From: Achromobacter sp. MFA1 R4
Lineage (GTDB): Bacteria; Pseudomonadota; Gammaproteobacteria; Burkholderiales; Burkholderiaceae_B
DNA: 64,000 bases
Assembly (NCBI RefSeq): GCF_900156745.1
Contig: NZ_LT707065.1
Span: 5,158,086-5,222,085, forward strand
Reading direction: 5' to 3'
The position numbers and the translations under genes were made by a program. The notes beneath the pieces are model-generated. The model made no database searches. It saw only the letters and a program-made list of their open reading frames with translations, and was not told the DNA's origin. Shown in pieces: positions 53,425-61,209 of the stretch (within the stretch, counting starts at the first letter, position 1; every line of letters starts with the position of its first letter).

Positions 53425-54798
53425 TCAATCCAGCACCGCGGTCTCCGCCTGCTCGACGGCGTGACAGCGCCAGCCCAGTTCGTCCTTGATGCGCAGGCGC
53501 AGCGCATCGGCGGCGTCCGGCTCACCGTGCACGATAAACGTGTGCCTGGGCGCCCTGGAAAACCCGCCCAGCCAGCGCATGATCTCGTCCGCATCCGCGT
53601 GCGCCGACAGCATCGACAGATTGTCCACTTCGGCGCGCACGGGCACGTATTCGCCGTGGATCTTGACCGTGCGGGCGCCGTCCAGCATCGCCGCGCCCCG
53701 GGTGCCCATCGCCTGAAAGCCGGCGAACAGGACCGTATTGCGCGGATCGCTGGCATAGTGCTTCAGATGGTGGATGACGCGCCCGCCCGTCGCCATGCCG
53801 CTCGCGGACAGAATGATTTTCGGCATCGGCGAGCGGTCCAGCGCCTTGGACTGCTCCACGTCGGCCACGCAGGTGGCCACGCCGTACGCGGCCAGGGCGT
53901 CGTGGCGCGACAGCCGCTGGTCGGCGCTGTGACGCAGATAGACATCGACGGCGCTGCTCGCCATGGGGCTGTCCAGGTAGATTGGCAGGTCGCGCGGAAT
54001 CCGCCCCGCCTGCTTGAGTTGCCACAGGTGAAACAGCAGCAGTTGCGCACGACCGACGGCAAACGAGGGAATCACGATGGTGCCGCCCCGTTTGATGGTG
54101 CGTCCGATGATGGCCGCCAACGCGTCGGACACGCTTTCCGTACCGTGGCGCCGGTTGCCGTAGGTCGATTCGACGATCAGATAGTCCGAGGCGGCGACGG
54201 ATTCGGGCGGCGGCATCAGCGGGTCGTCATAGCGGCCCAGATCTCCCGAAAACGCCAGGCTTGCGCCCGGATAGGCAAGTTCGACAATCGCCGCGCCCAG
54301 GATATGCCCGGCCCGCGTGAACCGGAATTGCAGGCCGGCCGGCAGCGCCGTCAGCTGGCCAAACGGCACCGGCCGCAACGCGGCGATGGCGCGGTGGGCA
54401 TCGGCCACGGTGTAGAGCGGCAGCGCCGGCCGGTGCCGCGACAGCCCGTGCCGGTTCAGGTAGTCGGCGTCGGCCTCCTGCAGATGGGCGCTATCCAGCA
54501 GCAGCAGCCGGCACAGGTCCAAGGTGGCTTCCGAACAGTAGATTGGACCGGCGAATCCCTCGCGGACCAGCCGGGGCAGATAGCCCGAATGGTCCAGGTG
54601 CGCATGCGAGAGCACCACCGCCTCGATCTTTGACGGCGCCACGGGAAACGGCGCCCAGTTGAGCTGCCGCAGCGGCTTGACGCCCTGGAACATCCCGCAA
54701 TCCAGCAGGACCAATCGACCGGCGGCATCGAGCAGGTGGCGCGAGCCGGTCACCGTGCCGGCGGCGCCGCAAAAGTGCAATCGCAGCTTGTGTGCCAT
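53425..54798 (-). CDS. RNA-processing metallo-beta-lactamase (beta-CASP)
   Basis: The product has 457 residues. The zinc motif SHAHLDHSG is near residue 66. Later metal histidines are in RAGHILGAAIVEL and in SAHADADEI. The beta-CASP segment is between (IPSFAVGRAQLLLF, YLDSPMA, ILSASGMATGGRV). Such enzymes cleave RNA. It converges on the L,D-transpeptidase and is divergent from the CBS gene, across box D. Confidence 0.9.
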   Translation of the reverse strand: MAHKLRLHFCGAAGTVTGSRHLLDAAGRLVLLDCGMFQGVKPLRQLNWAPFPVAPSKIEAVVLSHAHLDHSGYLPRLVREGFAGPIYCSEATLDLCRLLLLDSAHLQEADADYLNRHGLSRHRPALPLYTVADAHRAIAALRPVPFGQLTALPAGLQFRFTRAGHILGAAIVELAYPGASLAFSGDLGRYDDPLMPPPESVAASDYLIVESTYGNRRHGTESVSDALAAIIGRTIKRGGTIVIPSFAVGRAQLLLFHLWQLKQAGRIPRDLPIYLDSPMASSAVDVYLRHSADQRLSRHDALAAYGVATCVADVEQSKALDRSPMPKIILSASGMATGGRVIHHLKHYASDPRNTVLFAGFQAMGTRGAAMLDGARTVKIHGEYVPVRAEVDNLSMLSAHADADEIMRWLGGFSRAPRHTFIVHGEPDAADALRLRIKDELGWRCHAVEQAETAVLD

Positions 54799-54835
54799 GG
54801 GTCATCTCCGGACGTCGTCGCGGGCAGGTTCTTGC

Positions 54836-54849
54836 TTGACGAAAATCAA
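54836..54849. promoter_or_regulatory. FNR-like box D
   Basis: TTGAC-GAAA-ATCAA lies 87 bp upstream of the CBS gene. CATATA at 54874-54879 fits a -10 at class II spacing. It is too close to the MBL start (37 bp) to drive that gene in the usual way. Confidence 0.7.
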
Positions 54850-54936
54850 GATGGCTGCCGTTCGCAGGGTCACCATATAACGGACTAACGGACCAAAGCA
54901 CATGCCGGGGTACGCCCCGTCACCCTGGAGAAAGCC

Positions 54937-55392
54937 ATGAAAGCGCGCGACCTCATGACCGCAGCCCCCTATTGCGTATCCGCCAGGACCCCTGTCTCCC
55001 AGATTATGCATGCCATGCTGAATCAGGACATCAGCGCGGTGATGGTGACCGGCGACGACGGCGCGCTGCTCGGCGTGGTCAGTGAAGGCGACCTGGTGCG
55101 GCGCCAGGACAGTGCGCACCAGAAAAAAATGGACCATTGGCTGTCCCTGCTGGCCGAGGGCGAGGCGTTGAACCTGGAGTTCCTGCACAGCCTGCAACTG
55201 GGCGAACAGACGGCGTCCGCCGTGATGAGCAGTCCGGCGATCACCGTCGACGAGTCCGCCGACCTGGCCGAAATCGCGGATGTGCTGCTCAAGCGCGGCA
55301 TCAAGCGCGTCCCGGTGACCAGCAAGGGAAAACTGGTCGGCGTGGTCAGCCGGCGCGACATACTCCGGGCGCTGCTCGCCCAGGAATCCTGA
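54937..55392 (+). CDS. Two-CBS-domain protein
   Basis: The product has 151 residues consisting of a CBS pair. The first begins KARDLMTAAPYCVSARTPVSQIMHAML. The second covers TASAVMSSPAITVDESADLAEIA to LVGVVSRRDILRALL. Such proteins bind adenine nucleotides. Its stand-alone form resembles Hrp1 of mycobacteria. It follows box D and precedes a flavodoxin gene. Confidence 0.9.
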   Translation: MKARDLMTAAPYCVSARTPVSQIMHAMLNQDISAVMVTGDDGALLGVVSEGDLVRRQDSAHQKKMDHWLSLLAEGEALNLEFLHSLQLGEQTASAVMSSPAITVDESADLAEIADVLLKRGIKRVPVTSKGKLVGVVSRRDILRALLAQES

Positions 55393-55421
55393 GGCCGCCA
55401 TTGCGCCAAGGAGCGATCGCC

Positions 55422-55937
55422 ATGCGGATCGGCATTGTTTTCTATTCGCGCACGGGCACCGGGCGCGCGGTGGCCGAGCGTCTGGCATCGATGACCGGCT
55501 GGCCGGCCCATGAAGTACGGGACGCCAAGCCCCGCGCGGGACTCGCGGGGGATCTGCGCTGCGTCGTCGATTCCCTTTTCAAGCGCAGCCCGGATTTTCG
55601 GTTCGACGGCCCTGCCCTGGACCAATACGACCATGTGATCCTGATCGCGCCCGTATGGCTGCGATCGCTAGCCGCCCCGATGCGCGCGTTCCTGCAGGCG
55701 CAGGGCCGCTTGATCCGCGGCTACTCCGTCATCTGCGTCATGTCGGGATATGGCGGGTTCCGTGCGGTGGACGACGTCGCGGCCATCGCGGGCTCCAAGC
55801 CCAGGACCATCCTGCTCCTGAAACAGTACGACGTGCTGGCCGAGGAGTGCGATGCCGCGCTCTGCCGGTTCCGCGACCAGACCCTCGCGGCGGGATCGGG
55901 GGGAACCAGCGACGCCCTGCTGTCGTCGGTGGACTGA
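55422..55937 (+). CDS. Flavodoxin-like protein
   Basis: The product has 171 residues. The FMN phosphate loop is YSRTGTGRAVAE near residue 9, and the later segments APVWLRSLAAPMRAFLQ and CVMSGYGGFRAVDDV are flavodoxin/NADPH-quinone-reductase-like. AAGGAG upstream fixes the ATG at 55422. It probably shares the CBS promoter. Electron partner unknown. Confidence 0.82.
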   Translation: MRIGIVFYSRTGTGRAVAERLASMTGWPAHEVRDAKPRAGLAGDLRCVVDSLFKRSPDFRFDGPALDQYDHVILIAPVWLRSLAAPMRAFLQAQGRLIRGYSVICVMSGYGGFRAVDDVAAIAGSKPRTILLLKQYDVLAEECDAALCRFRDQTLAAGSGGTSDALLSSVD

Positions 55938-55966
55938 ATCGCGCGCCAACCCAGCCGCAGGCACGG

Positions 55967-55998
55967 CGCTGAATGCACGAGCACTAGTGCATTCAGCG
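55967..55998. repeat. 12-bp perfect inverted repeat
   Basis: CGCTGAATGCAC and GTGCATTCAGCG are exact complements separated by 8 bp (GAGCACTA). The inner GCACTAGTGC is itself palindromic. It lies 30 bp after the flavodoxin stop and 53 bp before the kinase start. There is no T-tract. It may be an operator or a Rho-assisted terminator. Confidence 0.55.
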
Positions 55999-56050
55999 GA
56001 CCATGCCACACGGCTGTCGCCGTTCGCGGAAATGTGTGTTGCAATGATCC

Positions 56051-57181
56051 ATGGCCCGCACGACGGGCCGAACCTGGCACACATATCCTGCAATGACGCT
56101 CTCCCCTGGCGCGCCTCCGCTGCTCGATATCATCCAGTCCGCCACCGAACCGATCATCACGGTCGACGAGTTGCAGCGTATCGTGATGTTCAACGCCGCG
56201 GCGGAGCGCGTATTCATGTGCACGGCGGCGCAGGCCATCGGCGCCAGCGTGGACATCCTCATCCCCGCGCGCTTCCGCTCGATCCATGCCAAGCACGTCA
56301 AGCGCTTCATGGACACCGGCATATCCGAACGCCAGATGGGACTCGGCGCCCCGCTCTGGGGCCTGCGGTCCAATGGCGAAGAGTTCCCGATGGAGGCGTC
56401 GATTTCGCAGACGTGCACCGACTCGGGCGTCTTTCTGACCATCTTCCTGCGCGACATCACCGAGCGCCAGCGCATCGACCAGACGCTGCGCGCCTCGCGC
56501 GATGAACTGACCCGCCTGTCCAACGCCTTGCTGCATGTGCGCGAACAGGAAAAAAAGCACATCGCGCGCGAGCTTCATGACGACCTGGGACAGAGCCTGA
56601 CGGCCTTGACGATGGAACTGTCCCAGCTGGAAGCCGGTCTTGCGCCCGGCGACACCGAGGCGCGGGAACGCGTGCGGGCGATCCGCAAGCTCATCAAAGG
56701 CACGTTTGTGTCCTTGCGGCGCATCGCGGCCGATCTGCGGCCCGTCATGCTGGACGACCTGGGGCTGGCCGCGGCGGTCGAATGGCTGGTCGCCAATTTC
56801 GTGTCGCGATACGGTATCGACACCGAGACCGACATCCAGATCGGCCCGTCGGAGCCGCCCAAGCAGGTTGCCACGACCCTGTTTCGCGTCGTCCAGGAGG
56901 CGCTGACCAATATCGCCAAACACGCCCAGGCCACTACCGTCCACGTTCGGCTGGCCTGCGATGCCACGCATTGCGCGCTCACCGTGCGCGACGACGGCGT
57001 GGGCGCCACGCCGGAAAGCCTGGCCAAGAAGCTGCCCCTCTCGCTGGGTCTGCAGGGCATCCGCGAGCGGGTCCGGCTGCTCAACGGCGAGGTGACGATC
57101 CACACGCGCAAGAAAGGCGGATTCCGGCTGGAGGTCTGGATACCGGCCCGGGAGTCCGACACGCCATGGGAGGCCACATGA
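56051..57181 (+). CDS. Cytoplasmic PAS-domain histidine kinase (NarL-type partner)
   Basis: The product has 376 residues without membrane helices. The PAS domain covers about residues 22-140 (ITVDELQRIVMFNAAAERVF ... FLTIFLRDITERQ). The HisKA_3 dimer helix has phospho-acceptor H in IARELHDDLGQSL. The ATPase domain has RVVQEALTNIAKHA and LRVRDDGVG-type loops. No GAF domain or heme ligand is visible, so the signal is unknown. It overlaps the response regulator gene (ATGA). Confidence 0.9.
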   Translation: MARTTGRTWHTYPAMTLSPGAPPLLDIIQSATEPIITVDELQRIVMFNAAAERVFMCTAAQAIGASVDILIPARFRSIHAKHVKRFMDTGISERQMGLGAPLWGLRSNGEEFPMEASISQTCTDSGVFLTIFLRDITERQRIDQTLRASRDELTRLSNALLHVREQEKKHIARELHDDLGQSLTALTMELSQLEAGLAPGDTEARERVRAIRKLIKGTFVSLRRIAADLRPVMLDDLGLAAAVEWLVANFVSRYGIDTETDIQIGPSEPPKQVATTLFRVVQEALTNIAKHAQATTVHVRLACDATHCALTVRDDGVGATPESLAKKLPLSLGLQGIRERVRLLNGEVTIHTRKKGGFRLEVWIPARESDTPWEAT

Positions 57182-57831
57182 TCACCGTCATGCTGGCGGA
57201 TGACCACACGCTGTTGCGCGAAGGCCTGCGCCGGCTGCTGGAGCAGGCCGGAGACATTTGCGTCCAGGGCGAGGCCGCAGACGGGGCCGCGGCGATGAAA
57301 CTGCTGGGCGAGCGGCAATGGGACCTGCTGGTCCTGGACATGTCCATGCCGGGCCGCGATGGCGTAGACCTTATCCGGCACATAAAAAGCGTGCATCCGA
57401 GCGTTCCGATCCTGGTGCTGACGATGCACGGCGAACAGCAGTACGCCGTCCAGGCGATCAAGGCCGGCGCGTCCGGTTACCTGACCAAGGACAGCGCCAG
57501 CGAAGAACTGGTCCAGGCGGTGCGCAAAGTCGCGGGCGGCGGACGTTACCTGAGCCAGTCGCTCGCCGAAAGCATTGCCTTCGACCGGCATACGGATGCG
57601 GGCGCGCTGCCGCATCTGCTGCTGTCGGATCGGGAGCTGTCGGTCTTTCGCCACCTGGCGTCCGGCATGAGCAATTCCGACATCGCACGCCGGTTGTTCG
57701 TCAGCGTGAAGACGGTCAGCACCTACAAGAGCCGGATCCTGATCAAGCTGAACCTGCGCAACCAGGCCGACCTGGTGCGCTATGCGATCCGGCACCGCCT
57801 GGTCGACGACCAGGATGCGCCGGGCGGCTGA
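57178..57831 (+). CDS. NarL/FixJ-type response regulator
   Basis: The product has 217 residues. The receiver has DDH near residue 9, phospho-acceptor D in LLVLDMSMPGRDG and K in YLTKDSA. The LuxR-type helix-turn-helix is LSDRELSVFRHLASGMSNSDIARRLFVSVKTVSTYKSRI. It works with the upstream PAS kinase. It may bind the 22-bp palindrome just after its own stop. Confidence 0.92.
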   Translation: MITVMLADDHTLLREGLRRLLEQAGDICVQGEAADGAAAMKLLGERQWDLLVLDMSMPGRDGVDLIRHIKSVHPSVPILVLTMHGEQQYAVQAIKAGASGYLTKDSASEELVQAVRKVAGGGRYLSQSLAESIAFDRHTDAGALPHLLLSDRELSVFRHLASGMSNSDIARRLFVSVKTVSTYKSRILIKLNLRNQADLVRYAIRHRLVDDQDAPGG

Positions 57832-57837
57832 CCGCGC

Positions 57838-57859
57838 GGTGTAGGAATATTCCTACACC
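57838..57859. promoter_or_regulatory. 22-bp perfect palindrome upstream of fnr
   Basis: Two exact half-sites GGTGTAGGAAT and ATTCCTACACC meet without spacer, 6 bp after the response-regulator stop and 146 bp before the fnr-like gene. The inner TAGGAAT/ATTCCTA heptads resemble NarL-family sites such as those of BvgA. No T-tract follows, so an operator is more likely than a terminator. Confidence 0.6.
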
Positions 57860-58005
57860 TGTCAGCATCCGCGCGCAAAAACTGGCGATCCGCGCTGATA
57901 GCCGGGCCTGAGCGTGCATCCGATACTACGTTCAGCCAGGCACGAATGGAGGGTTCCTGGCATCAGGCGGGATATCTCCATCATCCAACCCAGTGAGGTG
58001 CGGCC

Positions 58006-58740
58006 ATGGACACACCCCTTGTTTTCTCCGGTTCCCGGACGTGGCGGGGGACCCTGCCCTCCGGCTGCGAACGATGCGCCCTGGCACGCCTGTGCCACGC
58101 GGCCGCCGACGGCCTGTCGACCGCGCCGGTCTCCGCGATACGCTGCCGGCGGCTGGTCCGGCGGGGAGAATCCGTGTTCCGGGCCGGCGATGCGCTGCAG
58201 AACCTGTATGAGCTGCGGTCGGGTTCCGTCAAGGTGCGCGTCACCAACCGGGCCGGGCTGGAGCAGATCACGGGGTTCCCCTCGGCGGGCGCGCTGCTGG
58301 GCCTGGACGCCGTGGAAACCGGCACGCACCGTTGCGACGCCATCGCGCTGGAAGACTCGACGGTCTGCATTCTGCCTTTCGGCGACGTGCTGGCGAAGTG
58401 CCGCGACGACTTTGTCTTCGCCCAGCAGTTCCACCGGCTCATCGCCCACGACATCGACCAATACCGCAGGCTGCTGCTGACCCTGGGCTGCATGAAGACC
58501 GAAGAGCGCGTCGCCGACTTCCTGATCGGCATGTCCGATCAGATGTCGGCCAATGGCTATTCCCCGCACGTCTTCACCTTGAAGATGACGCGCGAAGACA
58601 TCGCCAACCATCTGGGCATGAAGGTCGAAACCGTCTGCCGCGTGCTGGGCCGTCTGCAGGAAGCTTCGCTGGTCAACGTCCGCAGAAGGCAACTGGAGAT
58701 CCGGAACGTCGAAGCCCTTCGGCAGATGAGCTGCGGCTGA
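58006..58740 (+). CDS. fnr: FNR-type oxygen-sensing regulator
   Basis: The product has 244 residues. The [4Fe-4S] ligands are C21, C24 and C30 (C-x2-C-x5-C) and C121 (STVCILPF, aligning with C122 of E. coli FNR). A cyclic-nucleotide-like fold covers residues 45-160. The recognition helix is in MTREDIANHLGMKVETVCRVLGRL, where the Ser of the FNR E-x2-SR motif is Cys. It should activate FNR-box promoters when oxygen falls. Five such boxes surround it. Confidence 0.9.
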   Translation: MDTPLVFSGSRTWRGTLPSGCERCALARLCHAAADGLSTAPVSAIRCRRLVRRGESVFRAGDALQNLYELRSGSVKVRVTNRAGLEQITGFPSAGALLGLDAVETGTHRCDAIALEDSTVCILPFGDVLAKCRDDFVFAQQFHRLIAHDIDQYRRLLLTLGCMKTEERVADFLIGMSDQMSANGYSPHVFTLKMTREDIANHLGMKVETVCRVLGRLQEASLVNVRRRQLEIRNVEALRQMSCG

Positions 58741-58779
58741 GCAAACCGCCCCGCAGCGCGCAGGCCATCCCTGCGGAAG

Positions 58780-58793
58780 TTGAGTTTGGTCAA
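58780..58793. promoter_or_regulatory. FNR-like box E
   Basis: TTGAG-TTTG-GTCAA has one non-complementary base in the arms. It lies 98 bp upstream of the phasin gene. TAACCT at 58815-58820 could be the -10. It is the weakest of the five boxes. Confidence 0.5.
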
Positions 58794-58890
58794 CATCCCG
58801 GCGGCTGGACGACCTAACCTGACTGGATAACGCCTATCGGCGATGCGCATCGTTCGGTAGAACGGCCCGATCGACCTGGAGGATGGTTCC

Positions 58891-59304
58891 ATGCAACCCG
58901 ACTACGAGCCCTATGTGGCGCTATACAAGTACGGCCTTCATTCCGCGATGGCCGCGGCAACCGGCTACTTCGAATTCGCGCGGCAACTGCGCGCCCTGCA
59001 ATTGAAGACCGACAAGGAAATGCTGGCGTTTGCGCAGGAAGCCAACGCCGAAATCGACGCCGCGACCTCGTTCGCGGCGGTCTGCGCCCTGCAGCAGAAA
59101 TTCATGACCGATCTGATGAACCGCGAGTTCGGCTATTTGCGCGAAGTCGAGAAAATCACGCGCGAGGCCTCGACCACGACCGCCGCCGCGCTGCGCGACA
59201 GCAAGAATCCATGGCAGGAGCGCATGTCGCAGATCGCGGAAAGCACCGCGAAGTTCCTGGCGGACGGCAACGCCAGAAGCGCGATGGCGCGCGCCAGCCA
59301 TTGA
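58891..59304 (+). CDS. Phasin-like protein
   Basis: The product has 137 residues, nearly all predicted helix, with heptad-like alanine-rich segments (HSAMAAATGYFEFARQLRALQ, STTTAAALRD). It resembles phasins, which coat PHA granules. GGAGG precedes the ATG. It lies 81 bp upstream of the PHA synthase gene and after box E. Confidence 0.75.
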   Translation: MQPDYEPYVALYKYGLHSAMAAATGYFEFARQLRALQLKTDKEMLAFAQEANAEIDAATSFAAVCALQQKFMTDLMNREFGYLREVEKITREASTTTAAALRDSKNPWQERMSQIAESTAKFLADGNARSAMARASH

Positions 59305-59352
59305 TGCCGGCCAACTCCCCCGCCAGCCGACGACGCCCGCCCGCCAGTGAAG

Positions 59353-59384
59353 TTTTCCAACGACGTTCTCCAATGACGTTCTCC
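59353..59384. repeat. Short 13-bp tandem repeat before phaC
   Basis: TTTTCCAACGACG, TTCTCCAATGACG and a partial TTCTCC follow each other directly before the GTG start of the PHA synthase gene. Two copies differ at two positions. This may be slippage or a translational control site. No Shine-Dalgarno sequence is present here. Confidence 0.5.
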
Positions 59385-59385
59385 T

Positions 59386-61179
59386 GTGAAGCCGGCCTTT
59401 GACGTGTGGCTGCCCCGCGAAGCCGGGCAGCCCATTGCCTGCGCGAATGCCGCGCCGGGGGCCGAAAGCTCCCTGGCGGCGCTGGACTATTTCAGGGCCG
59501 CCTTTCTTGCGCAACTGACGGGCGGCATCTCGCCGAACGCCGTTGCGCTCGCGTTGTCCGACTGGCTGCTCCATCTGCACGCGGCCCCTGGCCGGCAACT
59601 GGAACTGGCCTTGAAATGGCAGGATGCCGTCCAGGAACTGGCCACGCATGCCGCGCTGCTGATGTCCGGGCGCCCGCCCGCGTGCCCGGACGCGCCGTCC
59701 GACCGCCGCTGCGCCACGCCCGCCTGGCAAACCGAACCCTTCCAGTTGTGGCAGCATGGCTTTCGGGAAGTCCGGCAGTGGTGGGCCGACGCGACCTGCG
59801 GCGTCCCCGGCGTCTCCTCCCATCACACCGACCTCGTTTCGTTCTGCGCCCGCCAATGGTGCGACCTGTTCGCGCCTGCAAACTTTCCCTGGTCGAACCC
59901 GGAGGTCTTGGAACGCACGGCTGCCGAGCACGGCCTGAACCTGCTGGCCGGCATGGGCCATCTTGCGGACGATCTTGCGCGCAAGGCCTGGGGCCTGCCG
60001 GAACACGGGCTGGAGGACTTCAAGGTCGGCGTCAATGTCGCGGTAACGCCCGGCGCGGTGGTGTTTCGCAACCACCTGATCGAACTCATCCAGTATGCGC
60101 CGTCCACCAACGAGGTGCGCCCCGAACCCATCCTGATCACGCCGGCCTGGATCATGAAGTACTACGTGCTGGATCTGTCGCCCGGCAATTCCCTGATCCG
60201 GTATCTGGTGGCGCAAGGCTTCACGGTCTTCTGCATTTCCTGGCGCAACGTCAGCGCGCGGGACCGGGATCTGTCCCTGGAAGACTACCGCCGGCTGGGC
60301 TTCATGGCGGCGCTGGATGCGGTGAACCGCTGCGTACCCGGCCAACGGGTGCATGCGGTGGGCTATTGCCTGGGCGGCACGCTCTTGTCGATCGCGGCGG
60401 CGGCCATGGCCAACCAGGCCGACGACCGCCTGGCGACGATCACGTTGCTGGCCGCGCAGACCGACTTCAGCGAGCCGGGCGGGCTGGGCCTGTACATCGA
60501 CGCCAGCGAGGTCCACTTCCTGGAAAGCGTCATGTGGGCGCAGGGCTATCTGTCGGCCGACCAGATGGCGGCCGCCTTCCAGTCCCTGCGGCCCATCGAG
60601 GACGTGGCGGGCCGCGCGGTGCGCACCTATCTCCTCGGCGAGCGCGCCCACCCCACGGACCTGGTCGCCTGGAACGCGGATTCGACGCACATGCCCTACA
60701 GAATGCACGCCGAGTACCTGCGCAAGCTGTTCCTGGAGAACGAGCTGGCCGCCGGCTGCTACGAGGTCGACGGCCGCACGATCGCCCTGCGCAACATCCG
60801 CACGCCCATATTCGCCCTGGGCACGGTCAATGATCACATTGCGCCGTGGCGTTCCGTGTTCAAGCTCCACTACCTGACCGATGCCGACATCCGCTTCGTC
60901 CTGACCAGCGGCGGCCACAATGCCGGCGTGGTCAGCGAACCGGGGCATCCCGGACGCTGGCACCGGCTGTGCCCGCGGCCGAAGAACGGACTGCGCGCCG
61001 GGCCCGATGACTGGCTGGCCGCGACGACCTTGTGCGGCGGATCATGGTGGCCGACGTGGGTGGAATGGCTGGCCCACCGATCGGGAGCGCCCCGCCCCGC
61101 CAATCCGAGGCTGGGCGAGCCGGACGCCGATTCGGACGCGCTGATGGCTGCCCCGGGCAGCTACGTCCGCCAGGGCTGA
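59386..61179 (+). CDS. phaC: Polyhydroxyalkanoate synthase
   Basis: The product has 597 residues. The lipase-like box GYCLGG carries the catalytic cysteine. The aspartate is in LGTVNDHIAPW and the histidine in LTSGGHNAGVV. NPLIKYYVLDL-type and SWRNVSARDRDLSLEDY segments are class I synthase features. It polymerises hydroxyacyl-CoA into storage polyester. The GTG at 59386 is the first possible start, since a stop (TGA, 59374) lies just upstream in frame. It follows the phasin gene in an FNR-boxed unit. Confidence 0.88.
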   Translation: MKPAFDVWLPREAGQPIACANAAPGAESSLAALDYFRAAFLAQLTGGISPNAVALALSDWLLHLHAAPGRQLELALKWQDAVQELATHAALLMSGRPPACPDAPSDRRCATPAWQTEPFQLWQHGFREVRQWWADATCGVPGVSSHHTDLVSFCARQWCDLFAPANFPWSNPEVLERTAAEHGLNLLAGMGHLADDLARKAWGLPEHGLEDFKVGVNVAVTPGAVVFRNHLIELIQYAPSTNEVRPEPILITPAWIMKYYVLDLSPGNSLIRYLVAQGFTVFCISWRNVSARDRDLSLEDYRRLGFMAALDAVNRCVPGQRVHAVGYCLGGTLLSIAAAAMANQADDRLATITLLAAQTDFSEPGGLGLYIDASEVHFLESVMWAQGYLSADQMAAAFQSLRPIEDVAGRAVRTYLLGERAHPTDLVAWNADSTHMPYRMHAEYLRKLFLENELAAGCYEVDGRTIALRNIRTPIFALGTVNDHIAPWRSVFKLHYLTDADIRFVLTSGGHNAGVVSEPGHPGRWHRLCPRPKNGLRAGPDDWLAATTLCGGSWWPTWVEWLAHRSGAPRPANPRLGEPDADSDALMAAPGSYVRQG

Positions 61180-61209
61180 CCGCCCGAGGCGGCGCGTCGC
61201 ATCGACGGC

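Noticed and set aside
58921..60963. Minus-strand open frame of 680 codons opposite the phasin and PHA synthase genes
   Set aside because: The composition is that of an antisense shadow, and the sense-strand genes have clear catalytic motifs.
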